Of a stretch of DNA of 6,601 nucleotides, positions 1 to 5,553 are shown in pieces (the first letter of the stretch is position 1; the number at the start of each line of letters is the position of its first letter). The translations under genes and the position numbers were made by a program. The stretch is from positions 1-6,601 of the forward strand of contig JAMOSM010000135.1 in the NCBI GenBank assembly GCA_027063075.1, in the 5' to 3' direction. The DNA is from Nautiliaceae bacterium. Lineage in GTDB: Bacteria; Campylobacterota; Campylobacteria; Campylobacterales; Nautiliaceae. The notes under the pieces are model-generated. The model had not been told where the DNA came from. It searched no databases and worked only from the letters and a program-made list of their open reading frames with translations.

Positions 1-642
1 GTTTGTAGAAAATCTTTGATGAAACAGAGCAAAATAGACTTTAAAATCTTTATCTGCCAAGTCAGGATAAAACTCTTTTATGTGGTTTGGCATAAGTAAG
101 CCTTTATAGGCTACCTTTTTTGAGCTGAATGTTGGAATATAAAAATCTTTATCCTCTATTGCATTTTCAATCTCTTTTCTTGTTAAGTATAAAAGTTCTT
201 CAAATCTTTTTGTAGCTATTAATGAATTTGGAACAATAAACGCATGATAAATTTTTGGCATAGTTTTTAAGGCAAGTTCTCCAAGAGCGTTTGTATTAAC
301 AGGAACTTCTCTCCAAAGAACTACTTTTAAATCATTTTTTTCGGCATATTCTTCTACAATTTCTTTTTGTTTTTCATCTTTTAAAAAGATTACTCCAATT
401 CCAAAGTGGGTTGGTAAATCAACCCCGTTTTCTTTTGCAACTTTTCTAAAAAATTCTTCCGGCATAGAAAAAAGAAGTCCGCTTCCATCCCCGCTTTTAC
501 CATCAGCTGCAATAGCACCTCTGTGCATCATTCTCTCAAGTGCTGTTAGGGCGTCTTCTACCATTTCATGAGTAGCTCGTCCTTTAATATCTGCAATAAC
601 TCCAAAACCGCAGTTGTCTTTAAATTCAGGTGTTTTTGACAT
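1..642 (-). CDS. gltB: Glutamate synthase large subunit, N-terminal part (runs off left edge)
   Basis: This is the first 214 codons of the large (alpha) subunit of glutamate synthase, which makes two glutamates from glutamine and 2-oxoglutarate in cytosolic ammonium assimilation. The visible part is the class II glutamine amidotransferase domain, which releases ammonia from glutamine. The nucleophile is Cys11 in DNCGFG, so a 10-residue propeptide is expected to be removed. Other family motifs are HRGA (40-43), GDGSG (51-55) and HQRFSTN (208-214). The family is usually about 1,400-1,500 residues, so some 85% lies outside the window, including the synthase and FMN/Fe-S domains. The ATG at 642 is chosen because it is preceded by AAGGAAG (646-652) and gives the normal short propeptide. 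The gene is transcribed divergently from recO. The family is clear; an archaeal-type split glutamate synthase is unlikely because the amidotransferase region starts the protein in the standard way. Confidence 0.95.
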   Translation of the reverse strand, partial: MSKTPEFKDNCGFGVIADIKGRATHEMVEDALTALERMMHRGAIAADGKSGDGSGLLFSMPEEFFRKVAKENGVDLPTHFGIGVIFLKDEKQKEIVEEYAEKNDLKVVLWREVPVNTNALGELALKTMPKIYHAFIVPNSLIATKRFEELLYLTRKEIENAIEDKDFYIPTFSSKKVAYKGLLMPNHIKEFYPDLADKDFKVYFALFHQRFSTN

Positions 643-686
643 ATTCTTCCTTTAAGAGATTATTAATCCGATTTTAATATTCTCAA

Positions 687-692
687 ATTATA
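687..692 (-). promoter_or_regulatory. -10 box of the gltB promoter
   Basis: A perfect TATAAT read on the minus strand, preceded by a T-run (TTTTTGATATAAT). This matches the sigma-70 promoter style of Campylobacterota, in which a T-rich stretch replaces a conserved -35. The predicted start of transcription is near 680, giving a leader of about 38 nt before the gltB ATG. Its -35 zone falls on the opposing -10 box at 704-709. The prediction rests on motif match and position only. Confidence 0.65.
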
Positions 693-703
693 TCAAAAAT
701 AGG

Positions 704-709
704 TATAAT
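704..709 (+). promoter_or_regulatory. -10 box of the recO-lhgO-bcs operon promoter
   Basis: A perfect TATAAT on the plus strand, 16 bp before the recO ATG, with no TTGACA-like -35. Transcription would start near 716, leaving a leader of only about 10 nt. It is the only intergenic promoter candidate for the six plus-strand genes, since all later junctions are overlapping or under 10 bp. Internal promoters within coding sequence cannot be excluded. Confidence 0.65.
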
Positions 710-725
710 TTTAAAATAAAAGACT

Positions 726-1343
726 ATGAGAGGATTTATTTTAAATACCGTAAGAGTAAAAGAAGAGGATTTAGTTGTTAGAGTTTTGACAAAAGATGAG
801 GTATTAACACTTTACAGGTTTTATGGCGCAAGGCACTCTTATATAAATGTAGGGTTTTTAATAGACTTTGAAGTTCAGGAAAGTGCAAAAGCGACAATAA
901 AGCGTTTAAGAAATGTTATGCAAATTCCTTTTGAGTTTATGTTTGATTTAGAAAAGATGCTTTATTTTAAGGTTTTTATCTCTTTACTTAACAAACATTT
1001 GATAGATGTCACTAAAATAGATGAATTTTATTATAATTTGCTAATTGAAATATCTAAAAAACTGCAAAAAAGAGACGCAAAAAGACTTATTATTGAGAGT
1101 TATGTAAAACTTCTTGAAAAAGAGGGAAGGTTGCATAAAGAGAAGGAATGTTTTTTATGCGAAAGAAAAATAGATAAAAAAATTGCTCTTGCAAGGGCTT
1201 TTTTGCCTGCACACGAGAGATGTGTTATGAGCAAAGGTTTTGAAAAAGAGAAAATAGAGCTGCTTTTTAATGAAAAAAAATCTCTTCTTTTTGATGATAA
1301 TGAAATAAACAGACTTTTTAAAATTGTAGAATTAGGTCTTTAA
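726..1343 (+). CDS. recO: DNA repair protein RecO, short campylobacterotal form
   Basis: RecO anneals complementary single strands and helps load RecA onto SSB-coated gaps in the RecFOR repair pathway in the cytosol. The 205-residue product begins MRGFILNT, followed by a basic, beta-rich N-terminal region with LYRFYGARHS (29-38) and INVGF (40-44). I recognise this as the pattern of Campylobacter/Helicobacter RecO; these proteins are shorter than the roughly 240 residues of E. coli RecO. The middle (about 75-135) is predicted helical. A C142-x2-C145 pair and H163-x2-C166 could form a zinc site like the one in some RecO proteins. The start matches the expected family N-terminus, although no good Shine-Dalgarno sequence precedes it. 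It is the first gene of the plus-strand run, with lhgO 9 bp downstream. The assignment relies on recalled family patterns, not a search. Confidence 0.8.
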   Translation: MRGFILNTVRVKEEDLVVRVLTKDEVLTLYRFYGARHSYINVGFLIDFEVQESAKATIKRLRNVMQIPFEFMFDLEKMLYFKVFISLLNKHLIDVTKIDEFYYNLLIEISKKLQKRDAKRLIIESYVKLLEKEGRLHKEKECFLCERKIDKKIALARAFLPAHERCVMSKGFEKEKIELLFNEKKSLLFDDNEINRLFKIVELGL

Positions 1344-1352
1344 AGGAAAATA

Positions 1353-2492
1353 ATGAAAGTTTTGATTATAGGGGCAGGGATTATTGGAATGACGCTTGCT
1401 TATGAATGGAGAAAAAAGTTTCCTCAGGATGAAATAGTAATTATTGACAAAGAGCCTCACGAGGCGTTTCATGCAAGTGGAAAAAACAGCGGGGTTTTGC
1501 ACGCGGGGTTTTATTATAACACAGATTCTTTAAAGGCAAAGCTTACAGCTGAGGGCAATAGGCTTATGAAGGCGTTTTGTAAGAAAAAAGGTGTTTTTGT
1601 AAATGAAACCGGAAAGCTTGTAGTGGCAAAGGATAAAAACGAGCTTGAGACTTTGTTTGAACTTGAAAAAAGAAGTAAAGCGAATAATGCAGGAGCATAT
1701 ATTGTAACTCAAGAAGAAGCTGAAAAAATAGACCCTAATGCTAAAACATATAAATATGCGCTCTATTCTCCAAATACTGCTACTGTAAATCCAAAAGAAG
1801 TATGCAGGGTTTTAAAAGAGGATTTAGAAAAAAAAGGTGTTAAATTTATTTTTAATATGCCTTTTGAAAAATTTAATCAAAGTTATGATTTTTTAATAAA
1901 TGCAGCCGGACTGTATGCTGATAAAATTGCCCATAAATTTGGTGTGGGGCTAGATTATACTATGCTTCCTTTTAAGGGGCTTTATAGAAAATATTTAGGA
2001 GAAGACAGAATAAAAACACAGATTTATCCAGTTCCTAATATAAAAAATCCTTTTTTAGGGATTCATTTTACTTTAATGGCCGATAATACTATAAAAATAG
2101 GTCCAACGGCAATTCCTGCTTTTTGGAGGGAAAACTATTCAGGCTTTAACGGGTTTAATTTTAGCGAGTTTTTAGAAATTCTTTTTCTTGAAGCAAAACT
2201 GTTTTTTAATAACTCTTTTGGATTTAGAGATTTAGCTTTTTATGAAATGAGATATTACATTCCTAAAAATCTGATTAATGAGGCTAAGAAACTGGTTAAG
2301 AATTTAAGAGGGGAGTTTAAGCCGATGCCTGCTGGAATCAGGGCTCAGCTTTTAAATGTTAAAAAGTTAGAACTGGTAATGGATTTTTTAGTTGAGAAAA
2401 AAAATAATCAAATTCATATTTTAAATGCGGTATCTCCTGCATTTACTGCAAGTTTTGCATTTAGCAGGTATATTTTAAAGGATAATTTATGA
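1353..2492 (+). CDS. lhgO: LhgO-family FAD oxidoreductase, probable L-2-hydroxyglutarate dehydrogenase
   Basis: LhgO-type enzymes oxidise L-2-hydroxyglutarate to 2-oxoglutarate using FAD and pass electrons to the membrane quinone pool. The protein (379 residues) opens with a Rossmann FAD-binding loop GAGIIG (7-12), with Asp32 at the end of the second strand. Family signatures follow: ASGKNSGVLHAGFYY (41-55), NAAGLYAD (183-190), a YPVPN...FLGIHFT block (225-240) with IGPTA (249-253), and a C-terminal GIRAQLL (328-334) with LNAVSPAFTASFAFSRYI (357-374). E. coli LhgO is about 420 residues, so this one is compact, but no domain seems missing. The start follows AAGGAA (1343-1348). Its end overlaps the next gene by 4 bp (ATGA). 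Substrate is inferred from family; other DAO-superfamily 2-hydroxyacid or glycerol-3-phosphate oxidases are the alternatives. Confidence 0.8.
   Translation: MKVLIIGAGIIGMTLAYEWRKKFPQDEIVIIDKEPHEAFHASGKNSGVLHAGFYYNTDSLKAKLTAEGNRLMKAFCKKKGVFVNETGKLVVAKDKNELETLFELEKRSKANNAGAYIVTQEEAEKIDPNAKTYKYALYSPNTATVNPKEVCRVLKEDLEKKGVKFIFNMPFEKFNQSYDFLINAAGLYADKIAHKFGVGLDYTMLPFKGLYRKYLGEDRIKTQIYPVPNIKNPFLGIHFTLMADNTIKIGPTAIPAFWRENYSGFNGFNFSEFLEILFLEAKLFFNNSFGFRDLAFYEMRYYIPKNLINEAKKLVKNLRGEFKPMPAGIRAQLLNVKKLELVMDFLVEKKNNQIHILNAVSPAFTASFAFSRYILKDNL
2477..2482 (+). promoter_or_regulatory. Ribosome binding site choosing the first of two ATGs
   Basis: AAAGGA lies inside the end of lhgO, 6 nt before the ATG at 2489 and 15 nt before the in-frame ATG at 2498. 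The spacing favours the first start for the 61-residue protein. Confidence 0.6.
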
Positions 2493-2506
2493 AATTTATG
2501 AAATTT
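2489..2506 (+). repeat. Perfect tandem 9-bp repeat containing the start codon
   Basis: ATGAAATTT occurs twice head-to-tail (2489-2497 and 2498-2506), so the 61-residue protein begins MKFMKF. The repeat unit is a multiple of three, so gain or loss of a copy would keep the frame and still leave a start codon. Confidence 0.9.
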
Positions 2507-2674
2507 TATTTTGAAGAGAAAAAAAGCTCTTTAGAAAAAAAGTGGAAACTTTTGCAGTTTTTAGATGAGGGTGGGCTTTTTGATGAAAATATCAGCTCTG
2601 ATGAGGTCAAAGAAGATAAGAAGATAATTTACACCGGATATAAAATAAGTAGGTTAAAAGAGCTTTTTAAATGA
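2489..2674 (+). CDS. Small uncharacterised protein, 61 residues, between lhgO and bcsA
   Basis: I do not recognise this protein. It is highly charged, with no membrane segment, no signal peptide and no cysteine. Residues 8-27 (basic/acidic, with EKKWKLLQFL at 16-25) and 52-61 look helical. The middle (32-46) is acidic. It is probably a real gene: it has a well-placed AAAGGA site, and its start and stop each overlap a neighbour by 4 bp (ATGA), the usual sign of translational coupling, so it is probably made together with LhgO and BcsA. Several bcs operons encode small cytosolic accessory proteins near bcsA (for example BcsR, about 60 residues), and position and length fit such a role, but I see no sequence resemblance to BcsR. 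Whether it serves the cellulose machine is inference. Confidence 0.7.
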   Translation: MKFMKFYFEEKKSSLEKKWKLLQFLDEGGLFDENISSDEVKEDKKIIYTGYKISRLKELFK

Positions 2675-5073
2675 AATTTGAAATTGACAAAGTAAAAGTT
2701 TTAAGAATACTTTTTTTTGTGTTTTTGTTTTTATACTCTTTTTTAGTTCTTTCTCGTTCTCCTAATGTTGTGCAGTTGGAATTTTTTTTAATAGTGTTTG
2801 CTATTTCCCTTATTTTTGTTGTATATGCAAAGCTTTTCAAAAAAGAGAATGAGTATTTAAAAATTTTTTTAATTTTTACTGCTTTGCTCTTTTCTTTGAG
2901 ATATTTTTTCTGGAGGACTTTTTATACGCTCGAGTTTGATAATCTTTTGAGTGCTTTAGGGGGAATTTTAGTTTATATAGGAGAAGTTTATGCTTTTTTG
3001 GTGTTTTTGTTAGGGGCTTTTGTTTCAATAAGGACAATTCACAGAAAAGAGATTGATATTTCGGATATACCAAAAGAACAACTACCGAGTGTGGATATCT
3101 ATATTCCGACTTATAATGAACCTGTTGAAATTGTACGTACCACTACTATTGCCGCAAGTGTTATGGATTATCCTAAAGATAAGTTTAATATTTATATTTT
3201 AGATGATGGAGGAACAACTCAAAAAACAACTCCTCCTCCAAAAGAGGAAATGGAAAAGGCGAAAAAAGAGTATGAGGAGATTAAGAAAAAATTTGATGAA
3301 ATGTTAGAAAAAAATCCACTTTTTGCAATGACTCCTGAGGGTATAAAGCTTTTAGAAGAGCTTGAAGAGAAGAAAAAAAAGTATGAAGAACTGCTCTCTG
3401 AAGAAAAAAAAGCTATAGAAAACAGAAAAAGAAGAGAAGAACTTATAGCAATGACTAAAGAGGTAGCTCCTAATGCCCATTATATTACAAGAGAAAAAAA
3501 CCTCCACGCAAAAGCAGGTAATATTAATGAGGCTATGAAAAAAACAAATGGAGATTTAATACTTATTCTTGATTGTGACCACGTGCCTACGCAGGATTTT
3601 TTAAGAAATACTGTCGGTTTTTTTATTAAAAATCCTAAGCTTTTTTTGGTTCAGACTCCTCATAAGTTTTATAATCCAGACCCTATTGAGAAAAATTTGC
3701 GTATTTTTAGACAGGTTCCTAGTGAAATTGATATGTTTTATAATTTTATTCAAAAAGGTCTTGATTTTTGGGACGGTTCATTTTTTTGTGGTTCTGCAGC
3801 TATGCTTAGAAGGAAATATCTTGAAGAGGTTGGAGGAATTGCCGGGGAGACAATTACTGAAGATGCTGAGACTGCTTTAGGGCTTCACGGGAAAGGATAT
3901 GAGAGTTATTATTATCCTAAAGGGATGGTTTTTGGGCTTCAGCCTGAGACTTTTTCGGCTTTTATAGTTCAGCGTTCGCGTTGGGCTCAGGGAATGATTC
4001 AGATTTTTTTATTGAAAAATCCTCTTTTTCAAAAAGGGCTTAAATGGTATCAAAAAGTTGCTTATTTAAATTCTAACGTTTTTTGGTTTTTTGGTCTTGC
4101 AAGATTTATATTTTTAATAGCACCTCTGTTTTTTATATTTTTTGGGCTTCAAGTTTACAGGGCTACCCTTTATGATGTAATCTCTTTTGCCTTTCCTCAT
4201 TTTTTGTTTGTAATTTTATTGAGTTATTATCTTTATTCCAAATACAGATGGCCTTTTTTTTCGGAAGTTTATGAATCGATTCAGTCTTTGTTTTTGCTTC
4301 CGGCTATTATTAAGGTTTTAAAAGCTCCAAGGGCTCCTACTTTTATCGTTACTCCAAAAGGAGAAGAGATTGATAAAGACTTTGTATCACCTTTTTATAA
4401 GCCTGTTTTTATATTTTTTCATATAACTTTAGCCGCTATTGTTGTAGGGATTTATGAGTTTTTTACTATGCCTGAGGCAAGAGGGACATTACTGATATTA
4501 GGATTTTGGGAATTTATGAATCTGGTCTTTTTAAGTTTAGGTATAATTGCAGTATATGAAAGGTCTGAAAAAAGAAGAGCTCATAGAGTCCCGGCTAAAG
4601 ATGATGCTATTTTATATATAGAGGGCAAATCTTTTAGTGCCAAGGTAAAAGATGTTTCCTTAACGGGAATATGGCTTTATACCTATAAAGACATTACTCC
4701 TTATCTAGATAAAATAAGGGATAAGGATTTAAAATTTCTTATAAAAGATACAAGGGGAATGCTTTTTTCTGTTAAAGGAAAAGTTGTAAATGCAAATTCT
4801 CATAATGTAAGAATGAAATTTGAATTTGAGGACCTTGAGAGTGAGAGAAAAGTTATTGAGTTAGTTTATGCCCAAAGCAGTAGATGGGAGTATTTTTCTG
4901 ACACAAAGGATAAAGACCCTATATCAGCTTTTATGTTTTTATTGAAAATTACAGTAAGGGATTTTAAAATAGCTTATAAGGCTGTATTAGAGCAGTTTAT
5001 TATAGATGTTAAAACTTTTATAAAAACTGTCAGCGATTGGTTTTTAAAAGTTGTAAAATTAAAAAAGGAGTAA
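2671..5073 (+). CDS. bcsA: Cellulose synthase catalytic subunit BcsA with PilZ c-di-GMP domain
   Basis: Inner-membrane processive GT2 enzyme that polymerises glucose from UDP-glucose into beta-1,4-glucan and pushes it through its own membrane channel. Eight helices are predicted: about 8-27, 36-54, 63-81, 93-120, then after the catalytic domain 466-492, 502-520, 576-598 and 606-629. Active-site motifs are complete: DDG (178-180), DCDH (301-304), FFCGS (371-375), TED (396-398) and QRSRW (434-438). The gating-loop motif FxVTxK is at 558-563. The PilZ domain (about 633-735) has RxxxR (635-639) and DxSxxG (661-666), so activation by cyclic di-GMP is expected. A basic amphipathic tail (752-800) follows. 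Length (800) is normal to slightly long, explained by a charged insertion at about 187-260. The ATG overlaps the previous stop and has a weak AAAAGAG site (2656-2662). A different beta-glucan product cannot be excluded. Confidence 0.95.
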   Translation: MKFEIDKVKVLRILFFVFLFLYSFLVLSRSPNVVQLEFFLIVFAISLIFVVYAKLFKKENEYLKIFLIFTALLFSLRYFFWRTFYTLEFDNLLSALGGILVYIGEVYAFLVFLLGAFVSIRTIHRKEIDISDIPKEQLPSVDIYIPTYNEPVEIVRTTTIAASVMDYPKDKFNIYILDDGGTTQKTTPPPKEEMEKAKKEYEEIKKKFDEMLEKNPLFAMTPEGIKLLEELEEKKKKYEELLSEEKKAIENRKRREELIAMTKEVAPNAHYITREKNLHAKAGNINEAMKKTNGDLILILDCDHVPTQDFLRNTVGFFIKNPKLFLVQTPHKFYNPDPIEKNLRIFRQVPSEIDMFYNFIQKGLDFWDGSFFCGSAAMLRRKYLEEVGGIAGETITEDAETALGLHGKGYESYYYPKGMVFGLQPETFSAFIVQRSRWAQGMIQIFLLKNPLFQKGLKWYQKVAYLNSNVFWFFGLARFIFLIAPLFFIFFGLQVYRATLYDVISFAFPHFLFVILLSYYLYSKYRWPFFSEVYESIQSLFLLPAIIKVLKAPRAPTFIVTPKGEEIDKDFVSPFYKPVFIFFHITLAAIVVGIYEFFTMPEARGTLLILGFWEFMNLVFLSLGIIAVYERSEKRRAHRVPAKDDAILYIEGKSFSAKVKDVSLTGIWLYTYKDITPYLDKIRDKDLKFLIKDTRGMLFSVKGKVVNANSHNVRMKFEFEDLESERKVIELVYAQSSRWEYFSDTKDKDPISAFMFLLKITVRDFKIAYKAVLEQFIIDVKTFIKTVSDWFLKVVKLKKE
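3229..3450 (+). other. Charged helical-hairpin insertion within the BcsA catalytic domain
   Basis: These bases encode BcsA residues 187-260, between the DDG strand and the TREKN/HAKAGN block. The segment begins with PPP (188-190). It has a Lys/Glu-rich helix (about 191-213), a turn with NPLFAMTPEG (215-224), and a second long Lys/Glu-rich helix (about 225-260). From memory of the Rhodobacter enzyme the equivalent stretch is much shorter, so roughly 55 residues are extra here. The reading frame is intact and flanking motifs are normal. An antiparallel coiled coil is predicted from heptad-like spacing. Confidence 0.6.
4567..4875 (+). other. PilZ domain region of BcsA (c-di-GMP receptor)
   Basis: These bases encode residues about 633-735. 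RRAHR (635-639) supplies the RxxxR arginines and DVSLTG (661-666) supplies DxSxxG, the two motifs that bind a cyclic di-GMP dimer in PilZ proteins. Both are intact, so allosteric control of cellulose synthesis should be functional. Confidence 0.9.
5065..5070 (+). promoter_or_regulatory. Strong ribosome binding site for the 158-residue protein
   Basis: AAGGAG at the very end of bcsA, 6 nt before the ATG at 5077. It is the strongest Shine-Dalgarno sequence in the run, whereas bcsA itself has a weak one, so the downstream protein may be made in excess over BcsA. Confidence 0.6.
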
Positions 5074-5076
5074 GGG

Positions 5077-5553
5077 ATGGCGTTATTTACTAAAAAAGAA
5101 GAGGAAAAAAAAGGAATATTAATTCCTCCAAAAAGATTTTGTATCTCTTCTAAAAACCCTTTAGCTTCTATTTTAAAATCTGTTTTAGAATTAGGGGAAG
5201 AAGAGGATTATAAATATCTTTTAAAACATTCTGCTAAAGTGTTTTTTTCTCAAAACAGCGTGTATTTAAATTCTATTTTGGTAAAAAGTGATGATGAAAT
5301 GGATGTTTTTGTTGAGCTTTTGAATTATTTTTTAAATGAGCACAATTTAGGAGATGTTCAGATAGAGGTAAATGAAAGAGAAAAAAAAGTTATAATTACC
5401 CACTATAATTCACCTTTTATAAAAATTCACAAAGATGACGTTTTTTTAGAAGAGTTTTATAAAATATTAATGGAGCTTTTAATAGAAAAAGAGATAAAAA
5501 TAACAAAGGAACTTGAAAATGAAGTTCAGACTTTTACTGTTAGTATTGATTAA
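5077..5553 (+). CDS. Uncharacterised 158-residue protein between bcsA and bcsB, possibly BcsD-like
   Basis: I do not recognise this protein with certainty. It has no signal peptide or membrane helix, so it should be cytosolic. It has a charged N-terminus (6-12). Helical stretches follow at about 28-55 and 74-90. A beta pair follows (GDVQIEV at 92-98 and KKVIITHY at 103-110), then an amphipathic helix (121-138) and a last strand (149-157). BcsD, the roughly 156-residue cytosolic scaffold that aligns cellulose synthases in acetic acid bacteria, has similar length and the same helix, strand pair, helix, strand order. Comparing the two by eye, the stretch at 80-113 lines up with the BcsD core, but identity is low. 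Location between bcsA and bcsB, only 3 bp after bcsA and overlapping bcsB by 35 bp, supports a role in the synthase complex. BcsD normally follows bcsC, so this order is unusual. The gene is secure; the BcsD idea is a hypothesis. Confidence 0.85.
   Translation: MALFTKKEEEKKGILIPPKRFCISSKNPLASILKSVLELGEEEDYKYLLKHSAKVFFSQNSVYLNSILVKSDDEMDVFVELLNYFLNEHNLGDVQIEVNEREKKVIITHYNSPFIKIHKDDVFLEEFYKILMELLIEKEIKITKELENEVQTFTVSID
5506..5511 (+). promoter_or_regulatory. Ribosome binding site fixing the overlapping bcsB start
   Basis: AAGGAA inside the preceding gene, 7 nt before the ATG at 5519. Together with the signal peptide that starts there, it decides the bcsB start despite the 35-bp overlap. Confidence 0.65.

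Larger units (their letters stand above)
685..711. repeat. 8-bp inverted repeat formed by two divergent -10 regions
   Basis: The arms AAATTATA (685-692) and TATAATTT (704-711) are perfect reverse complements separated by 11 bp. Each arm contains the -10 box of one divergent promoter, so the symmetry may simply reflect the paired promoters. It could also be an operator for a dimeric regulator. The A/T-only arms make a chance contribution plausible. Confidence 0.6.

Noticed and set aside
1341..1352. Terminator or operon break between recO and lhgO
   Set aside because: The gap is 9 bp and holds only the lhgO ribosome site; no stem-loop is possible there.
1530..1712. Minus-strand open frame of 60 codons inside lhgO
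   Set aside because: It lies fully inside a well-supported gene on the other strand, has no ribosome site, and the product shows no recognisable motif.
2711..2789. Runs of eight T (2711-2718, 2782-2789) as phase-variation tracts in bcsA
   Set aside because: Phase-variable tracts in this phylum are usually longer G/C runs. Similar 7-8 nt A or T runs occur throughout the window (for example 4254-4261, 5105-5112, 5381-5388) and fit base composition.
2876..3073. Minus-strand open frame of 65 codons inside bcsA
   Set aside because: It is antisense to the membrane-helix-coding part of bcsA; its lysine-rich product simply mirrors T-rich codons.
3686..3880. Plus-strand open frame of 64 codons inside bcsA in another frame
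   Set aside because: It overlaps the conserved catalytic region of BcsA, and no ribosome site or conserved product supports it.
5391..5396. TATAAT in the 158-residue gene as a bcsB promoter
   Set aside because: It is preceded by an A-run, not the T-rich context of the intergenic promoters, and is explained by the encoded Val-Ile-Ile codons.
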